Origin: Dehalococcoidales bacterium
GTDB lineage: Bacteria > Chloroflexota > Dehalococcoidia > Dehalococcoidales > Fen-1064
Assembly: GCA_016929875.1 (NCBI GenBank)
Contig: JAFGHZ010000105.1
Coordinates: 1 to 7,008, forward strand
Length of the DNA stretch: 7,008 bases
Direction of reading: 5' to 3'
The notes beneath the pieces were generated by a model. It saw only the letters and a program-made list of their open reading frames with translations. It was not told where the DNA came from and made no database searches. Shown here one piece after another: positions 5,801 to 7,008 of the stretch (positions within the stretch are counted from its first letter, which is position 1; every line of letters starts with the position of its first letter). Both the position numbers and the translations under genes were made by a program.

Positions 5801-7008
5801 TCGTCGGGGTGGACCAATTTAAAACTGATTTTGGGGTCATCGTAATATGCTTCCGGGGTATAACCGGTGATGGTCATTGACGCGGGGCTGACATATTCGA
5901 AATGAGGGGCCGGTGATAAAATAAATCGGTAGATGAGATCCTGAGCGTTTTCTGCCAGACGGCGAAAACGTTGTTCGCCTTCTTTTAAGGCCGATTCAAT
6001 ACGAATTTTTTCTGTGATGTCGCGCACGAATACGAATACTTGGCCCACTTCTTCAAGATATTTTGCACTGATCTCGACGTCGATTGTCCTTCCGTCTTTA
6101 CATTTATGTTTAGTCTCGAACCGGTAAGCCCCTTTTTCTATTATCGTATTAGTTCCCTGCGCAATTTCACTGGGGCTCATTGCAGCTTCGATATCCGCCA
6201 CGGAAGCTTTAAGAAGTTCCTCTCGTGAATAGCCGGTCATCCTGCAATAAGCCTCGTTGACTTCGAGAATTTTGCCTTCCCGACTGCTGAGTATGAAACC
6301 GTCGAGTGCCGTTTGTATGATTGTTTGTCGCTTCTGTTCTGTCTCCTTACGTTCCGTAAGGTCGCGAACGGTGACGATTTTAACCTTCCGCTCCTTGTAA
6401 AAAGAATCGACCCCGGCCATTTCAACCGGGAAAGTAGTGCCGTCTTTACGGAGCAATGTAGTTTCGTAAGGGCCAGAATGTTGTGTTTTACCTGTAGTCT
6501 TGAGGTAGTTTAACGCTTCTGGTGCTGTGTAATTACAGGTCGATTTACCACGCATTTCAGACGGTTCAGTGTGTAACATTCTTGCTAAAGCTGTATTCAC
6601 CTCGAGTATCTTATTGTCTTCGTGTATCACGACCCCTTCACGGCTGGCTTCTGACAGGACGCGGAATCTCTCCTCGCTCTCTTTCAAGGCTTCCGATGTC
6701 TTTTTGTGTTCGGTCATAGGCAGATAAATTCCCATAGTAGCACGTTTCCCGTGGTATTGAATTGACGTAACGGATTCTAAGCCCCAGCGTGTATCGCCGT
6801 TCTTGGCGATACCTCTGAACTCGAACGGTTCTGAAAGCTTGCCCTTCAGCATCATGATAATGCTTTCTCTTATTTTCCCCCTGTCTTCGGGGTGAATAGT
6901 TTCCTGGGGGTCCATTCCCAGCAGCTCTTCCTCGGTGTAACCAGTACCCTTGATAAACTGCGGGTTAACGAATTGAAATTTGCCGTCCTGTACGATGTAA
7001 ATACCCGC
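2815..7008 (-). CDS. Multi-PAS/GAF sensor histidine kinase, N-terminus cut by window edge
   Basis: Seen: the frame is open to 7008, giving 1397 residues with no start in view. The ATG at 6915 is internal, because the upstream 31 codons read GIYIVQDGKFQFVNPQF, the front of a PAS domain. Order in visible numbering: partial PAS1 (1-100), PAS2 (110-220), PAS3 (228-335), PAS4 (343-462), PAS5 (472-588), PAS6 (598-715), PAS7 (725-840), PAS8 (850-965), most ending in a DITERK-like linker and followed by short coiled coils; GAF (about 978-1135) with Cys 1055, 1069, 1079 and 1088; HisKA with H1172 in NVSHELRTPL; HATPase_c with N1285/D1288/N1289, G1 box DHGVGIP (from D1317) and G2 box GTGLGLA (from 1347). 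No membrane segment or signal peptide is visible, so this part is cytoplasmic. Role: autophosphorylation at H1172 and transfer to the receivers encoded next, the first overlapping by 26 bp. Ligands are unknown. Confidence 0.96.
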   Translation of the reverse strand, partial: AGIYIVQDGKFQFVNPQFIKGTGYTEEELLGMDPQETIHPEDRGKIRESIIMMLKGKLSEPFEFRGIAKNGDTRWGLESVTSIQYHGKRATMGIYLPMTEHKKTSEALKESEERFRVLSEASREGVVIHEDNKILEVNTALARMLHTEPSEMRGKSTCNYTAPEALNYLKTTGKTQHSGPYETTLLRKDGTTFPVEMAGVDSFYKERKVKIVTVRDLTERKETEQKRQTIIQTALDGFILSSREGKILEVNEAYCRMTGYSREELLKASVADIEAAMSPSEIAQGTNTIIEKGAYRFETKHKCKDGRTIDVEISAKYLEEVGQVFVFVRDITEKIRIESALKEGEQRFRRLAENAQDLIYRFILSPAPHFEYVSPASMTITGYTPEAYYDDPKISFKLVHPDDKNILKAIIRSPKTYSGKSVLIRWIHKDGRVVWTNQRLTAIPDEKGKIVALEGIIRDITEDMRMEEALRVSEKNFRNSLDNSPLGIRIVTVDGETIYANQAMLDIYGYNSLKELRDKPVRERYTSESYTEFLQRKEKRERGEPSPTSYEISIVRKDGSMRNLQVFRKEVLWGGEHHFQTIHYDITERKQAEKALRESQARFKELANLLPLSIFETDRKGQFTYVNREGFKAWNITSENADNLKNNIADTLIPADRERFIKNIGNILNGENIGPQEYTALRYDKTSFPVRVYTAPISHDGEIHGIRGISIDITEERQAQETMKISELRYRRLFEAAKDGILILEADTGIIIDVNPFLINLLGLSHQEFIGKNLWELGFLRDIVTSKTKFLELQRKGYVRYENLPLQSADGQQRNVEFVSNVYDVDQHRIIQCNIRDITARKQAEQALRESENKYRELVEMAQEGIWAIDKESLTTFVNKRMTEMLGYTIEEMMGKPLFSFMDKEDVKDAQEKLERHKRGIQEEHEFEFIRKDRQRIYAILGTTPITDKDGNYAGVMAVVSDITTRKLAEEHIRHLNSVLNALRGINQLITLEKDREKLTRNSCDLLITARGYETAWVMLTDKNGNFTSGTSAGLQPRIFSALTRRFKSKQFPACIRDLLEQKAPIIICPQVGKYHEDCPFGKIGKNCSAMVSRLEYEGRLYGVLCVQIKPPLAGEKEEQELFKEITNDIAFAMDRLEKATQLVEAQGKALEAEKLREIDRLRSELLANVSHELRTPLSAIKGFTSTLLRRDVKWTEAQRRDFLQTIDSETDRLTHLINDILDMSRIESGAFKVSQVQSSVSNIIDSIMGGLTNISKEHHLKINLPTKLPPVLIDETRIGQVISNLVDNAVKFSSPGTEITISARHVANEIIISVADHGVGIPRESIGKLFNRFYQAENIVAGRRTGTGLGLAISRGLIENHGGRIWVESKVGIGSKFSFSLPVPKEADNGSNSSSR

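Noticed and set aside
2815..6915. Start of the kinase at the ATG at 6915
   Set aside because: The frame stays open upstream to the window edge and its 31 extra codons form the beginning of a PAS domain, so this ATG is internal.
2815..7008. Recent tandem duplication of PAS-coding segments
   Set aside because: The linkers (DITERK, RESE) recur at protein level, but the DNA is strongly diverged and domain lengths differ, so these are ancient modules.
1..7008. CRISPR arrays, tRNA or rRNA genes, insertion sequences
   Set aside because: No regularly spaced repeats, no tRNA-like cloverleaf, and no transposase or terminal inverted repeats were seen on either strand.

Overview
The window is a bacterial chromosome segment in which every convincing gene lies on the minus strand. 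Read in transcription order (high to low coordinates), it holds a very long multi-PAS sensor histidine kinase, a single-domain receiver, an OmpR/PhoB-type response regulator, a 72-residue protein of unknown family, a second single-domain receiver, a strong terminator, and then a separately promoted long-chain acyl-CoA synthetase gene. Both ends are cut: the kinase lacks its N-terminus beyond 7008 and the acyl-CoA synthetase lacks about two thirds of its length beyond position 1. Base composition is moderate. The wording of the OmpR receiver (REWSQVPIIMLTARGDEQDK) and the soluble PAS-array kinase recall uncultured Chloroflexota of the Dehalococcoidia type. That is an impression from family resemblance, not a proof; Desulfobacterota-like lineages also carry similar synthetases and kinases.

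Layout. 7008-2815: kinase with one partial and seven complete PAS domains, a Cys-containing GAF domain, HisKA and HATPase_c, and no visible membrane segment. 2840-2466: stand-alone receiver overlapping the kinase by 26 bp. 2476-1778: OmpR-type regulator overlapping that receiver by 11 bp. 1777-1622: gap whose last part can fold so as to hide the ribosome binding site of the next gene. 1621-1403: small unknown protein. 1377-988: second stand-alone receiver, alignable without gaps to the receiver of the OmpR-type protein. 966-938: perfect 12-bp terminator. 909-669: promoter with an inverted repeat over its -35 box, then a roughly 205-nt leader with long-range pairing, a 9-bp hairpin and an intrinsic terminator just before the synthetase start codon. 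668-1: acyl-CoA synthetase N-terminal part.

How it may work together. The overlaps make the kinase, first receiver and OmpR-type regulator one translationally coupled signalling unit: cytoplasmic PAS/GAF input, His-to-Asp transfer, and DNA-binding output, with two output-less receivers as possible phosphate sinks, relays or protein-interaction switches. The synthetase activates fatty acids to acyl-CoA and is probably controlled separately, by a repressor-like operator and possibly by premature termination in its leader. Whether the signalling unit controls the synthetase is open; no shared operator was convincingly found. The most novel-looking parts are the two non-coding regulatory regions (669-909 and 1627-1660) and the small unknown protein.
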